Shown piece after piece: positions 19,306 to 30,500 of a DNA stretch of 64,000 nt. Origin of the DNA: Thamnaconus septentrionalis. Taxonomy: Eukaryota > Chordata > Actinopteri > Tetraodontiformes > Monacanthidae. The position numbers were made by a program, and so were the translations under genes. The stretch covers positions 9,177,001-9,241,000 of the forward strand of contig CM020511.1 of NCBI GenBank assembly GCA_009823395.1, written 5' to 3'. Numbering within the stretch: the first letter of the stretch is position 1; each line of letters opens with the position of its first letter. The notes under the pieces are model-generated. The model saw nothing but the letters and a program-made list of their open reading frames with translations. It searched no databases and was not told the DNA's origin.

Positions 19306-19734
19306 TAGAATAGCTCACGCATGTTGTTGCATGTTCTCCCTGTGTCTGTGTGGGCTCTCTCTCTCATTTAGTAAAATTTGCTGACGTAAAACGTGAAGAC
19401 TAAGTTTGTCAATCCAACATACTTTTATATAAATTATATAAAAAAAATAAATAGAAGCATGATACTGTAACATCTGATTCACTCGGTTTGGCTCTTGTCT
19501 GCAGTTACAAGTAACATGTAATGCGATCATTAAATTGAGTATTTTTTATTACAATTGAAAAGCTGTCCGTCCTAACTTTAAACCAGACGCCAGTACATGA
19601 ACTCATATGAAAAGAGACACATTCAGTTGAGACCTCAATAATGATGACTGTAAATAATGCAACCGTTCCTAAAATGTAAATATCTTGTTTTTGCTTACTT
19701 ACTCTATAAATATTTTTTTCTTTTTGTTTAATAT

Positions 19735-19826
19735 AATTTTCCTTCTCTTTGCACTATTGTTGCTGTACTATGCAAATTTCCCTAATGTGGGATTAATAAA
19801 GGGTACGTTCTATTCTGTTCTATTAA
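19735..19826 (+). mobile_element. LINE 3' tail fragment
   Basis: Contains GCAAATTTCCCTAATGTGGGATTAATAAAGG followed by a TTCTATTCTG repeat tail. Same family as at 16430 and 46985. Confidence 0.65.
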
Positions 19827-21051
19827 TACAGAGAGCAGGCTGAGAGCAGAATTAACTGTGTCTGGAGGCTGCAACATATCCCACTAACAGCAATAGAGTA
19901 TAGTTATTCATCCATCAGTGACGGCTAATTGTTCCAAACATAAAAATGAAACTTTTATTTTTGATAAAGTGAATTATCCTACAATATTTACCCTGAACTC
20001 TCACAGTTTCCATGGTCGTATAATGAACAAAAGGGAATGTGGTTATCTTGACCCGTGAGAAATATGAAACAAATACATTAGACATGGATGAATTTGTTTA
20101 AGAAAAAATTGTCAAGACACTTAGAAAATTGTTGTTATGGATAGATAGATGGCATTCTTTTAACAGAATGACTCAGCAAACTTGACTGCTAAACAAATGA
20201 CTTGTATTTGCTATTTGTTAAATAAAAAGGTTTATGTCCTACTGTGATTACAATATCATTATGGGTGTCACTGCAAATGCTGTAAAATACCATATTGCTG
20301 TAAAGTAAGTGAGACAGATGAATGTGTTCAGCGGGCAAAGCTGTTAGGATGTTTATAAAAGTATTTTAAGTAATTGATGATATAATTGCATGTAGTCCTG
20401 ATTTAGTCATTTTCTTTGCACTCAATCGGCCTTGTGACTTGAACATGTGACTTGGGAAAAAGCCCAAAAAGGGTTATGTGGCAGGCATACACAAAAAAAC
20501 AGTTGTTTAAAAATTTAAATAATTTCTTGTGTAATTTTTGTTGACTCATGGATTTGGCTATTTATTTACATGTAACAACTCAGAAATCTGAATCCGACAG
20601 AATCAGCGTACTGCTCGAAGTATAAAACCGTGCTATTGGAGAAAGAAAGAAGTAGTACTTGCACTGTTTTCAATCGTCAATCAGTTTGAAAATGTTTAAA
20701 AAATAAATTGTAAAGTCTTTAACTAACAACTGACTTAACTAACTGTTGACTTGTGAGTGGTGACCTCTAGCAGACGTTTTGTTTAATGCCCAACCAACCC
20801 AAAGCAAAGATCATTCTGAGAGAATAAGGACAATGACGTTTCCACAAACAAATTACCCTCATGTCTCTTGGCAAATGACTCACTGGCTCCTGTTCTACTC
20901 ATTACAATGAAATACATTATTTGTCAACAATTCTTTTTCCCTGAAGAAGAAGAACAGGAGCTCAAAAATAGTTGTGTAAATAGGTTTTTGTTGTTGTTGT
21001 ACATGGTTTTTCCAATTTTTTTCCCATCACAATTGAGATCATTGTTCAGAG
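19827..21051. other. Intergenic, no gene recognised
   Basis: AT-rich sequence. Short ORFs show no conserved motif and nothing RNA-like was seen. Confidence 0.45.
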
Positions 21052-21350
21052 CAGTGTTTCTCAACCTGTGGGTCGGAGTTGGAGCTGTTTTGATTGGGTT
21101 GTGGCTTCATGGGCAGTCCCCCCCCTTTTTTTTAAAGAGGCATTTCTAAATATATAAATATATTTACAGAGAAAATGCTGGGCATTTATTTTACGGGACA
21201 AACAATTCAATTCAGTCATCTCAATAATTTATCTACTAGACATGAAAGAAAGTGGGCTAGCATTTTTATTTTTGTGGAATAAATTTGGGTCACGACTTCA
21301 TGATGAAGAAAATAGTTGGGTTCTAAGACTCTACCAGTTGAGAACCACTG
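21052..21350. mobile_element. Non-autonomous hAT-like element, second copy
   Basis: The termini are CAGTGTTTCTCAACCTG and, read inward from the other end, CAGTGGTTCTCAACTGG, a good terminal inverted repeat. The interior shares TTTTGATTGGGT and GTGGAATAAATTTGGGTC with the copies at 18127 and 35150. The flanking octamers GTTCAGAG and CACTAATG differ, so the target duplication has decayed or one end has been altered. Confidence 0.75.
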
Positions 21351-22464
21351 CACTAATGTGATGTTTAGCAAATTCTGGGACATCATGTTGACTAAGAAAC
21401 ATGTTGATGGCCAACAATAAGACTTTGTAAATTCATGCTGACCTCCTCTACCCCTTTGCCTTGCAAAACTATTGGCGCATTCTCCCTCCAGACACTATGT
21501 CAATAAATACTTCATACAGCTCATCAGAACCTTATGACGAGAACTCCAAAAAATGTAGCTGATCAAAAAATTTCCACAGAATGCAATTAAACACACTAAA
21601 AGGATGCCTCCAGTGTGCAAAATACTGGTGGGGGTCGGACCCCCTGCAGAACCATGACACCGCCTGAAAGCAAAATTTTCTTTCTTCAAAAAAGTTTAAA
21701 AAAAAATTAGCTACATGTGCTGCGCAATCAGCCGATTGGTCAAGCATGCCGAGGGTTTAACATCTTCACAATTGTGGCATCTCTAGTATGTGACAATACA
21801 ATACACAAAGCAAATACTAATAATAATTTTTTTGTTGCCTTTTAAGTGAAAGGCACTACTGAAGTAAAGACGCCAATTTCAGACTAAATTAAACTATTTT
21901 TCAGGCGAAAAAGAAAGAAAACAAGATTCGATGTTTCAAAAATTATTTCGAAGTGCAGATGGAAAATAAATTAGTGTCTCCCTAAATTTGGTTAACCATC
22001 TGCTCTGTTTCATGTAAATGATTACTGTAACTTGAACACTGTACTGGAAATAGCACTATATTTTACTTAAATATAAGTAAAATAACTTTTTGATGGATGT
22101 AAACAGATCACATGTGATAACTGCAGTAGCTACTATAGTAGATTACCGTAGTTACCAGTTCTGATTGTATGTAAACGGGATACATCAAGAAGTCTTGATT
22201 AGACATAATTCTACTGCAAAAAAACAAGGCAACTTAACAAAATCAACCAGTTAACAATAACAAAATTACACAGAACAAAACTTGAACTGGCTGCGTTAGC
22301 GATGCCCATCTCCATGGCGAATATTGGGCAGCTGCTAACAAATATAAGGAATAAGTAAATACCAAAATACATCATTAATCGTACTCATAAAATGCGTGCA
22401 GATACTGCTACACCGATAATAGACGTATATGTATGTATGTATATGACAATTTTGTTAAATTTGT

Positions 22465-22672
22465 GTTGCAGTGAAACTTGTTCTACGCTGAAGTACATGC
22501 TGATGAATGTTGTTCAAATAACAGAACATCTGTGGAAAAGAAAAATCAAAGAAATTCTATAATGTCTAATGGCCTTTTTAAGTACCCAGTATTGGTATTG
22601 TTGAGTACTAAAAAGCAAGTACTCGTACTCTATTCGTTCTGTAAAAAATTAGTATTGGTGCAACCCTAGTAA
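22465..22672 (+). mobile_element. Dispersed repeat copy ending TATTGGTGCAACCCTAG
   Basis: Shares GAACATCTGTG, TAAGTACCCAGTATTGG and AGTACTCGTACTC-like words with the inverted copy at 17455-17790. Probably a hAT-type MITE. Confidence 0.5.
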
Positions 22673-24075
22673 AATCTAACAAGCCCTTTCATCACTGGCA
22701 TCTTAGCATCTTTAGTTAGCTGGATGAATGGAAGAGCTCTAACAAAGAAAACGTTGGCAATGTCTTGTTTAAATAATCTCAGGAATTGCACTGCTTGGGA
22801 GAAAATGTTTTTTGGGGGATCTGTTTTACTTTACTGACAACACATCCTTGTTCACACCATGTGAAGAATAAAATGCAGAAAACATAGCACTTTAACACTG
22901 TGCAAAGGTACAAAATTGCAGAGCCTCCAAAAATAACCCTTTGAGGTCACAGGTGCCAGAGACGACGCCACAACGTGCTTCCTTGTCAGCCGTATTATTT
23001 GTATTATCAATTTGGATTGGAAAATCAAAAACTACTGAATCTGCATGATCAAACCAGTAAAACACCATTTCCTACAAAAAAAAAAAAAACAGTTTAGCCC
23101 TTACAGATATTTGGTAATGCAGCTGCAATGTGCAGTGCACTTCATGTATTTTATGATTATTTGTTGATTTTTTTTCCTCATTATAAATTCCTCCCAGTTG
23201 GCACTGGAGAACGAAAAAAAAATGTTGAACTTGAACTTTCTTGCTAGACAGTATACATGAAGAAAATTTGTATTTAAAAATACCAACAGTGTCAGAGAAA
23301 ATAATATTTAGTGAAAGCAAAATGAAAACCACAGTTCTCTGCAAATACCGTGTAAATAATTGTAAATAGTAATGTTTGGAGTATTTATTTGTTACCCCTT
23401 TGTAAATAAGACTTGGAAAAATAGTTCTAGAGTCAAAACAAAACTTCAAATATGTTCTAAAGGCAATCTATTATATTCTGTGTGCTTCCATAAAGGTCAA
23501 TACTGGAACGTTGGATTCTGTTTTCTCTTTTGCATTGATGTTCATGTTACTTTCCATCCATCATCACTGCAGCATATGGTAGCCTGATTGGCCACGCTGT
23601 CCAAAGAGAAAAATAGATTTGTGACTGTAGCTAACCTGGTTGTGATGGTACAGGCATTAGTACAAAAGGAGAGCAAATGAGCCAAAAGTCAGGAAGTAGC
23701 AGTCAGGTGCACTTGCTGAATGATATTTGTATTATCAACCCTCCGTAAATTATGTTAGTTTTGTTGGAGGACATCAGTATACATAATGTGCAAAAAAGTA
23801 GAAGAAAAATTTGTCAATATTACAAATTTTGAAAGATCAACCACAACCAAAAAAAATGTCATTTGAAAATGAATAGCAAATAGCAAAACGCTGAAATAAA
23901 AGTTGACTGATTGATTAAATTATGTAACATTATTGCAACACACACAAAGCAAATACTAAGTACTTCTTTCTTATCTAAACCACTGGGTGGAGTGACAACT
24001 GTGAGTTAGAGACAAAATATAATAATGTTTTCTAGGTTAGAAATGAAATCATTATTGCTATCCACCACAAAGTCT
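22673..24075. other. Intergenic, no gene recognised
   Basis: AT-rich. The ORF at 23072-23449 (minus, 125 aa) has no recognisable domain and is low-complexity Phe/Leu-rich, likely a chance frame. Confidence 0.45.
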
Positions 24076-24082
24076 TCCAATG

Positions 24083-24141
24083 AGCCACATTTTATTCATT
24101 AAGTCGCGACCCAAATTTATTCCACAAAAATAAAAAACCCT
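24083..24141 (-). mobile_element. Fragment of the hAT-like MITE family
   Basis: GTCGCGACCCAAATTTATTCCAC followed by AAAAATAAAAA is the reverse complement of the conserved interior of the 18127/21052/35150 elements. Confidence 0.65.
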
Positions 24142-24311
24142 AACCAACTTTCCACCTCCATTTTGTTCAGGTGGTGTCACTGGACCCCCGTGTCTCTGAG
24201 CACAGTCTCTGCTCCCCAACTGTGGAACTCAATGCCATCGGACATCCGAAACATTGACTCATCTGATCAAGATAGCCTACTCGCTCCGACTGCGTTGTTC
24301 CATTTTCATGC

Positions 24312-24418
24312 ATGCATCCATCCATTTTCAATATCCCCTTCTTCCTGAGCTCAGGGTCACAGGGGTTTGCCAGAGTCTATCCCAACTGTTATAGGGCGAA
24401 GGCAGGATTTGTTCCATT
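24312..24418 (-). mobile_element. Truncated SINE 3' end
   Basis: Reads on the minus strand as the tail of the element at 60548-60888: CGCCCTATAACAGT, GACCCTGAGCTCAGGAAG and a final GAAAATGGATGGATG. Confidence 0.65.
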
Positions 24419-24421
24419 TTA

Positions 24422-24452
<31 letters not shown>

Positions 24453-24467
24453 CATTCACAAATTAAG

Positions 24468-24750
24468 ACTTGTGGGCCACAATGGGTTCTAAAATGTGAC
24501 AGCGGGGGTGCCGGAGCAGGATCAGATGGATGGAATGTTTGGTGGCCCACCTCGTAGGAGAAAAAAAAATACATAATGGGATATGTACAAAAGATGCTTT
24601 AATGTCAATTGAAAATGAACAAAATCGAAGTTAAGGCAAAATATTTGTCTTTGAAGCCCCACGGTATTTAACTCTGTTTTGAAAGGACTCTTAAAACACT
24701 GAAAAATGGATGAAGCACAGCTATTTTATGACTTACTTACTATGAAAACA
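24468..24750 (-). mobile_element. Dispersed repeat copy (GGCCCACC family)
   Basis: Nearly the whole segment is an inverted copy of 55895-56190. Shared words include GGTGGCCCACCTCGTAGGAG versus CCTATGAGGTGGGTC, AAATACATAATGGGATATG versus CATATCCCATGATATA, and TTTTAAAACACTG. A third partial copy lies at 26436-26601, with a GGCATGGACAAACTACGGCC terminus typical of hAT elements. Confidence 0.6.
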
Positions 24751-26435
24751 TTTCCACAATTTGGAGTTAACTGTGTATCCAGTTCCAGATTCAGAGCTGC
24801 TTGAACAAGATTTGAACTAGTTCAATAAACTCTGGAGTATAAACGCCTTAAGTGACGCACGTGCACCAGGACGACACAAGAGCAAATACTATATGTTGCC
24901 ATGTCAACCGTCAACGTTCTTTCAGCCGGCTGGAACAAGAAGTTTTCACATGCTCAAACTGTGAATTTGAAAAGACTGTTAGATGGAAAAAAAGAAAAAA
25001 AAAACACTGCTGCAGTAACAAAACAGAAAAGTATCATTGGGAGAAAATCACAAATGAGTAAATTTGCCACTTAAATCGTTCTTTAATTTTACATACACTT
25101 GAATCGTATTGACCGCAAAAGATAAATATATTTTTTGGCCCATCTCCACTTCCAAAAAATAGGTTTCGAAAACAGCTTTGAATAAAATATAAACAATAAA
25201 ATCAAAACTTGCGATCCGTATTCTGCAGGAAAAGACAGAGGATTGACGTCAAGATTCAAATATAAGTATTATCAACTTGAGATAAAGCATGGTCGTCCTA
25301 TGAAGCAGCAATTTGTGAATTCATCATTTTCACAGTGAATCTGAACTATCGCAAAGTAATGCAGCCTCCTTGCTACACGTTCCTCCACGATAGCACATGG
25401 CGGCAGGTCTGCCACAATCACACCAATGTTCATTTATTCCAACAGGGGGCAACACTTGGCAACAGGGCACAATTGCTGTGCTGATTTGGGGGATCTAATG
25501 AATAGTTAAAGAATTGTTTGATAGCAGTTAGGAAGAAGTGAAGACAAAAGAAAGTTTACACTCTGTTCATGGGTCACTCTTTCATTAATCTGTGTTTTCT
25601 TATGAATTTTGCTCCCTTAAATTTTCTTTCTGTATTATTTCATGTTAAGGAATTGTTTAAAAGCAGGTAGGAAGCCTTGTCAAATCTGCATATTCAAAAT
25701 GAAATTGAAAAACATTTGGGGCGTAAACGAGTTTTCACTAAACCCGATTTCCTGGAAACACTCTGCAGAAGAGCACTGTTCGCTGTGTTTTGTTCGTTTA
25801 TTTGTGCCCAAATGCACTGTGCTTAGGTCATCTCCTTGTTTAGTCCACTGGATGCTCCATTTGCTTTCACATTGACATGAATCACACCAGGGTTCATTTC
25901 AAATATACCAAAACCCAGTTTGCAAAATAGTGACTAATGGTCACAAAAATAAATAATAATTAGCATCAGCTTGTCTAATATTGATATTGAGAAATATATT
26001 ATTCACAAAAGGGAAAAGGGAGCAGTGGGTTTACACCTGGCAGAAGAATGAATAAAAGCCGATGTTACTAGCTCTAATGCCAAAAAGTTGCATCCATGAA
26101 ATATTTTGAGGATATTATAGGCCTCCTGCATGTTCAGGAAATTTAGATTGGTATTGAGAAACAATCAGGAGGATGGGGACCAAAGGGGGTCTTCCCGAAT
26201 ATTGACTAGTATTTTGCACACTGCCAAGACCCACCTTTTTTTCATTTTTTTTCTTCATTTAATCGGACCAGAGTTGTGCTTGTGTTGGTCTGTAACAAAG
26301 TCCATATGCGCTTTTACACTGAGCTAAGAGCAACTGAGGCAATAATGCAGCAAATTGCTATTTTGAAATATCAAACCTGTGGGACGTTTTTTTTTTCCCT
26401 TCAAAGTATGCTATTGTATCATCATATGTTTAGAC
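24751..26435. other. Intergenic, no gene recognised
   Basis: Includes a member of the TATTTTGCACACTG dispersed family at about 26118-26226. No coding or RNA gene was recognised. Confidence 0.45.
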
Positions 26436-26601
26436 CAGGCATGGACAAACTACGGCCCGGGGGCCATATGCGGCCCGTTAAGCTTTGTAATTTGGCCCTC
26501 CGAACTTGAAGAAATTGTATTAATAGTAAGTAAGTCACAAACCCTCCGGCCCTCCATTGTGAACCCATCATGGCCCACCAGGCAGAAAGTTATGGAACTT
26601 A
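26436..26601 (+). mobile_element. hAT-like repeat fragment (CAGGCATGGACAAACTACGG end)
   Basis: Starts CAGGCATGGACAAACTACGG, then CCCGGGGGCCATATGCGGCCC, the usual start of a widespread hAT terminal sequence. It continues with TTTGGCCCTCCGAACTTGAAG, shared with 55895. It is internally deleted. Confidence 0.65.
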
Positions 26602-27961
26602 TGTAGGAACAGGTTCACAGGAAAAATCAAATTGGACAACTCCTCTTAGAACTCAGTTGTGCATGTCCAGACTAGAGTGGGTAAAAAAAAAAAGTGATGT
26701 AAAAGCAGCGTCAATATAAAAACAGCCACAGGAAACAAAACTCACATTGCACTGACCAGATATTGTCTCGGTACCAAGAGCAAAGACAGACCAGAACATC
26801 AGTTAGCCCTGCCAGGAAGGAACCATGTGCCAACTCAGACTTCGGAAGAGCCAAGACAAATTATGTTTAAAATCCCAGCAGAAGCAACACTAACGGGCAC
26901 CACTGCTACAGCAAACAAGACCTTGTCATTATAAAACAACATATGCCCAACCAAAAAAAAATGACACCTAAATGAAACGCACAAGGGGAAACAATTCACG
27001 ACGTGAACTTAAACTCCAAAATTCACCAGGACACATGAACCACTGAAGTGTGATTCCTCTGACGACAGTTTAAAAACACAGATGAAAAACACACATTTTA
27101 GTGAATCGACAAGAAGCCAAAGAGTTTATCGAGATTTGGATGCATGCGTGAGTGAGTGTGCGAGTACTGACTCTTGTTTTGGTGCAAAACTGCCGAGTTG
27201 ATCCAGGGTTCTGATTGGGCTATCCTGCAAGAGGGCATGGTCTTGTCCTCCACAGACGATGAAGAAGTAATCACCATGGAAATGCTTTGCAAGTGTTTAA
27301 TCCAATAGGAAAGTGCCGTCAATTTAAAAAACAAAACAGCAAAAAAATAAATATATGAAGTTTGTGTTGTTGTTTTTTTTAGTTAATCCAAGAGTTCACT
27401 TCAAACATTTACATCCAAATGTTGGGAAATGGTGGACAGACCATAAGGCCAAAAGGTAACATCTTGCGCGGCTAGCTTTTTTTTTCATAACTTTTCTTTT
27501 TCCGACATTGTTCTGTAAGGCAGTCAACTGGTGCTCAGGTCGCTTGTTTGTGAAAAAAACAAAACAAAACAAAAAAAACTTAAATATGGAGGATGCAAGG
27601 TGTTTTCTGTGGTGGAAAAACAATGTATTTCTCTCAAACACAATTGGATTTGCTTTGTGTTTTACAGAGAGGGAAAGTAAAATATGATTTAACAGTGTAA
27701 TCTGTAGCAAACTCTTTGTTTAAAAATGATGATTACTCGTGGAGTAACCATACATAACGTTTATGGTTGAACTATAATAGCTTTTCATAGACTATTCATA
27801 AACTATGAAATATATATATATATATTTTTAAATATACAAGAAAATCTGCATATACCTTCTGGGTAATATGCAAACATATAGCGTATGTGCAGATCAGCTA
27901 GTATTTCTTTGCTGCAAGAAAGTTCATGATAATGCTAAAAAAGTAAATGTATTCTTGCTCT
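26602..27961. other. Intergenic or 3' UTR-like sequence
   Basis: No conserved ORF. If the anchor-like exon at 27962-28044 is real, this would hold its 3' UTR on the minus strand. Confidence 0.35.
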
Positions 27962-28044
27962 TTAAAGCTGCATGACGAGCACAATGAGCCGAGTGACGGT
28001 CAAGACTGTGCAAATCAAGATGATCCAGCGGTCTGCCAGGTGAG
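27962..28044 (-). CDS. Possible terminal exon with a membrane-anchor-like C-terminus (unrecognised)
   Basis: On the minus strand a pyrimidine-rich stretch (TTTCTTCACTTCATCTATCG...) ends in CTCGCTCAG, a good splice acceptor. It is followed by 83 bases in one frame to a TAA: HLADRWIILICTVLTVTR then LIVLVMQL. The last 21 residues are strongly hydrophobic and end at the stop, as in tail-anchored proteins. The frame also stays open upstream of the acceptor to about 28159, with a proline-rich stretch, so it may be unspliced. I do not recognise the protein and no partner exon was identified. It could be a chance frame. Confidence 0.25.
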
Positions 28045-28699
28045 CTGAGCGAGGTAGTGCGATAGATGAAGTGAAGAAAAGGGAGGTGTTGGGGCGAGGG
28101 GGGTGGAAGGTGAGGGGGCAGTGTGGTTTCCCGTTGCCTGCTACCCCATTCCTTGGCACTAAAAATAGCTTTAAAAAAATAAATTAAAAAAAATTGGCAC
28201 TTTTTCCAGAATATTCCACAACGGAAAGGTAAAAGGCGGGGAATCGACGGACCCTACGACTGAGGTGAATCCAGTCAGATGCACAGTTCTGTTGCAGTTC
28301 TGTCACAGAGCGGTTCAAAAACAGAACTGTGTCACAAATTTACTCCTCGGCCACATACCACCATACAAGGTGGTTCAGACTTCTCTCAGGACCAGGAGCC
28401 CTTTTAAAATATCCACCAAAGACCGTAATCTCCATGACATGCAAGATAGTTTTTGTGGACCCCCCCAAAAAACAAAACAAAACAAAACAAAGTGCAAATG
28501 AAAAAACAAACAAACAAACAAAAACCACCACAACACCACGTCAACAAGCGAGTGTGCAACTGCAGCTTGTTGACTTCACTCGATCCTGTCCAGCTCCAAT
28601 CCCAGGTCACAACACTGTTGTGAGAACCAAAATAAAGAAAATAAGGTACCCTTACAAGCGGGCACACTGCACCAGAGCTGCATGTCTGTCAGGAGGAGA
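28045..28699. other. Intergenic, no gene recognised
   Basis: Contains A-rich AAACA repeats near 28466-28530. No conserved coding signal beyond the frame noted at 27962. Confidence 0.4.
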
Positions 28700-30500
28700 A
28701 GGGAAGGGAAAAAAACGCTATTATCCGAGTCCAGATGCATAATTTGTCCACGTGGTTAGAAACAGCGGGCGGGCCACGGACTTCCTTGTGCTTCTAAAAT
28801 AATTTCCCCGAAACAGTCCATTCCACTGAACGAACTGAGGCTTTAAAGAATGAATCAAAATCAGTCCAATAATAGATCGTGGAAGATCTCCCTTTGCTAC
28901 GCAAACGGCATCCAAAGTCAACTTCCTGGGGCTTGTTTTATGTTATTGCCTCGTCTGTCGTCGACTCCCTTCCTTCTTCCTTCTTCTTACGCGTTTCCAC
29001 CGATTCCTCCTCTTTTGTTTTTTTTATTATAAGCGAGACATTCGATATACTGTAAATTAAAACAAATGTAAAAATAATCCAACACGCGGGCAGTTGCTAC
29101 AGCCGCTTCTCGCCTGCTGCTCCATTTTCGAGGCTTTCCTCTACGACGGAGCTCATCCTCCCTCTCTCCCTCTCCCTCCCTCCCACATGGTTCCAGCACC
29201 TTGCAATACATGGGGACTGAACCATATAGTCGGGCAACAGGGGGCATTGTTGCTATGTCTGACTTTAGCATAGTGCAGTCCCCGTTCTCTGCTTTAAAAA
29301 ACAAAAGACATTTGGACAGCCACCACGGGGTTAACGGGGTAATCCACGACTTGACGTCATCAATCATCAATTGTACGACACGTTTAACGTGTTGTTGATA
29401 AGCAGCCGACTTCAGTGGAACGATTTTTTTTGTTGTTGTTCTTGAGTTTGGGCAGCGTAGCAGTGTAACCTTTACATCGACGGAAATAGTCTGGTCCAAA
29501 CGGACTTCTCGCGTTCGCTTTCTGTCCATTTATAGTATCACACGCATACAAACAGAAATCTTATGCGAGCGAGCGAGCACGCGCACGTACACACAGGGCG
29601 AGAGATAGTTGTGAGATAGTTCGCTACATATAAAGTAATCTGAAATGTGGATGTACATTTTTAAAAAATGTGGTTGAGGAGACAAAATATACGGTCAGAA
29701 TTGAATGGCTCGAAAAAGGCTTTGTTTAAATGTAGTAAAAATTACTTCGGAAAAATGTCTTGTAAGTCGTAACCCCCCACACATCCCTCAATCTGTGGGA
29801 CAGTACATTTAACACTTGGAAAGTTTATAAAATGCATCACGTTTTAACACTGAGCAAATCTCGAGAGAAGACAATGTTGTTGGTGTTTTAAACTAATGCA
29901 ACTGCGTATGTCATCTTGCTTTGTCACTTGTTTAAACCGTGAAATTCTCGAATAAAATTGTTTGTGTGGCTCTGCGAAATACATACACACACACAAAAAA
30001 ACCCGAATCAGTCTTCTCTCCCCCCACCAACCCACCCCCCCACTGACGGAGCTTCGCTGCTTCTTCACTCCGGTCCATGTAGCTTCCTTCCAGCAGCGCC
30101 GGGCTGAGCCCGCACGCCGCAGCCGCTGTTGCTACCCTTCGCTGTGGCAGCTGCAATATGATTGGCTAACACAACCACCCCTCCTCCTCCTCCCCCTCCC
30201 CCTCCCTCTCCCATGCGTTTGGCTGGGGTTGGGAGCTGACGACGGATCAGTGGGTGGGGCGTTGGGATTAGTTTCCCCCCTCCCCAAACGAAACGTCGTC
30301 TTCGGAGGACGGCGAAGGGAAGGGAAGGCAGGGAATGACACGGAAATACTTGAAAGATGGCAGGTAGAAAAAGAAGAAGCAAGTTTGGTGGTGGTGGGGG
30401 GAAGGGTGTTGCAAGTGGAAGACCCGCTGCTTTGTTTTGGTGTTTTCTAAAGCAAATAGTCAAGTTCCCAGACGATCCCAATTAGATGTATTCTTTCGAA
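28700..30500 (-). promoter_or_regulatory. GC-rich promoter-like zone, candidate distal dyrk1b promoter/5' exon
   Basis: CpG frequency and GC content rise well above the flanks. At 30161-30170 GATTGGCTAA gives a minus-strand CCAAT box. The nearby CCCCTCC runs (30177-30208) and GTGGGGCG (30253-30260) are Sp1/KLF-like. Purine tracts and an ATG-rich leader follow on the minus side near 30040-30130. dyrk1b lies about 14 kb downstream on the same strand and lacks an obvious first exon nearby, so this is a plausible origin for a non-coding first exon. No transcript evidence is available. Confidence 0.35.

Noticed and set aside
19110..19313. Thr-His repeat frame
   Set aside because: Translation of the second (CA)n microsatellite.
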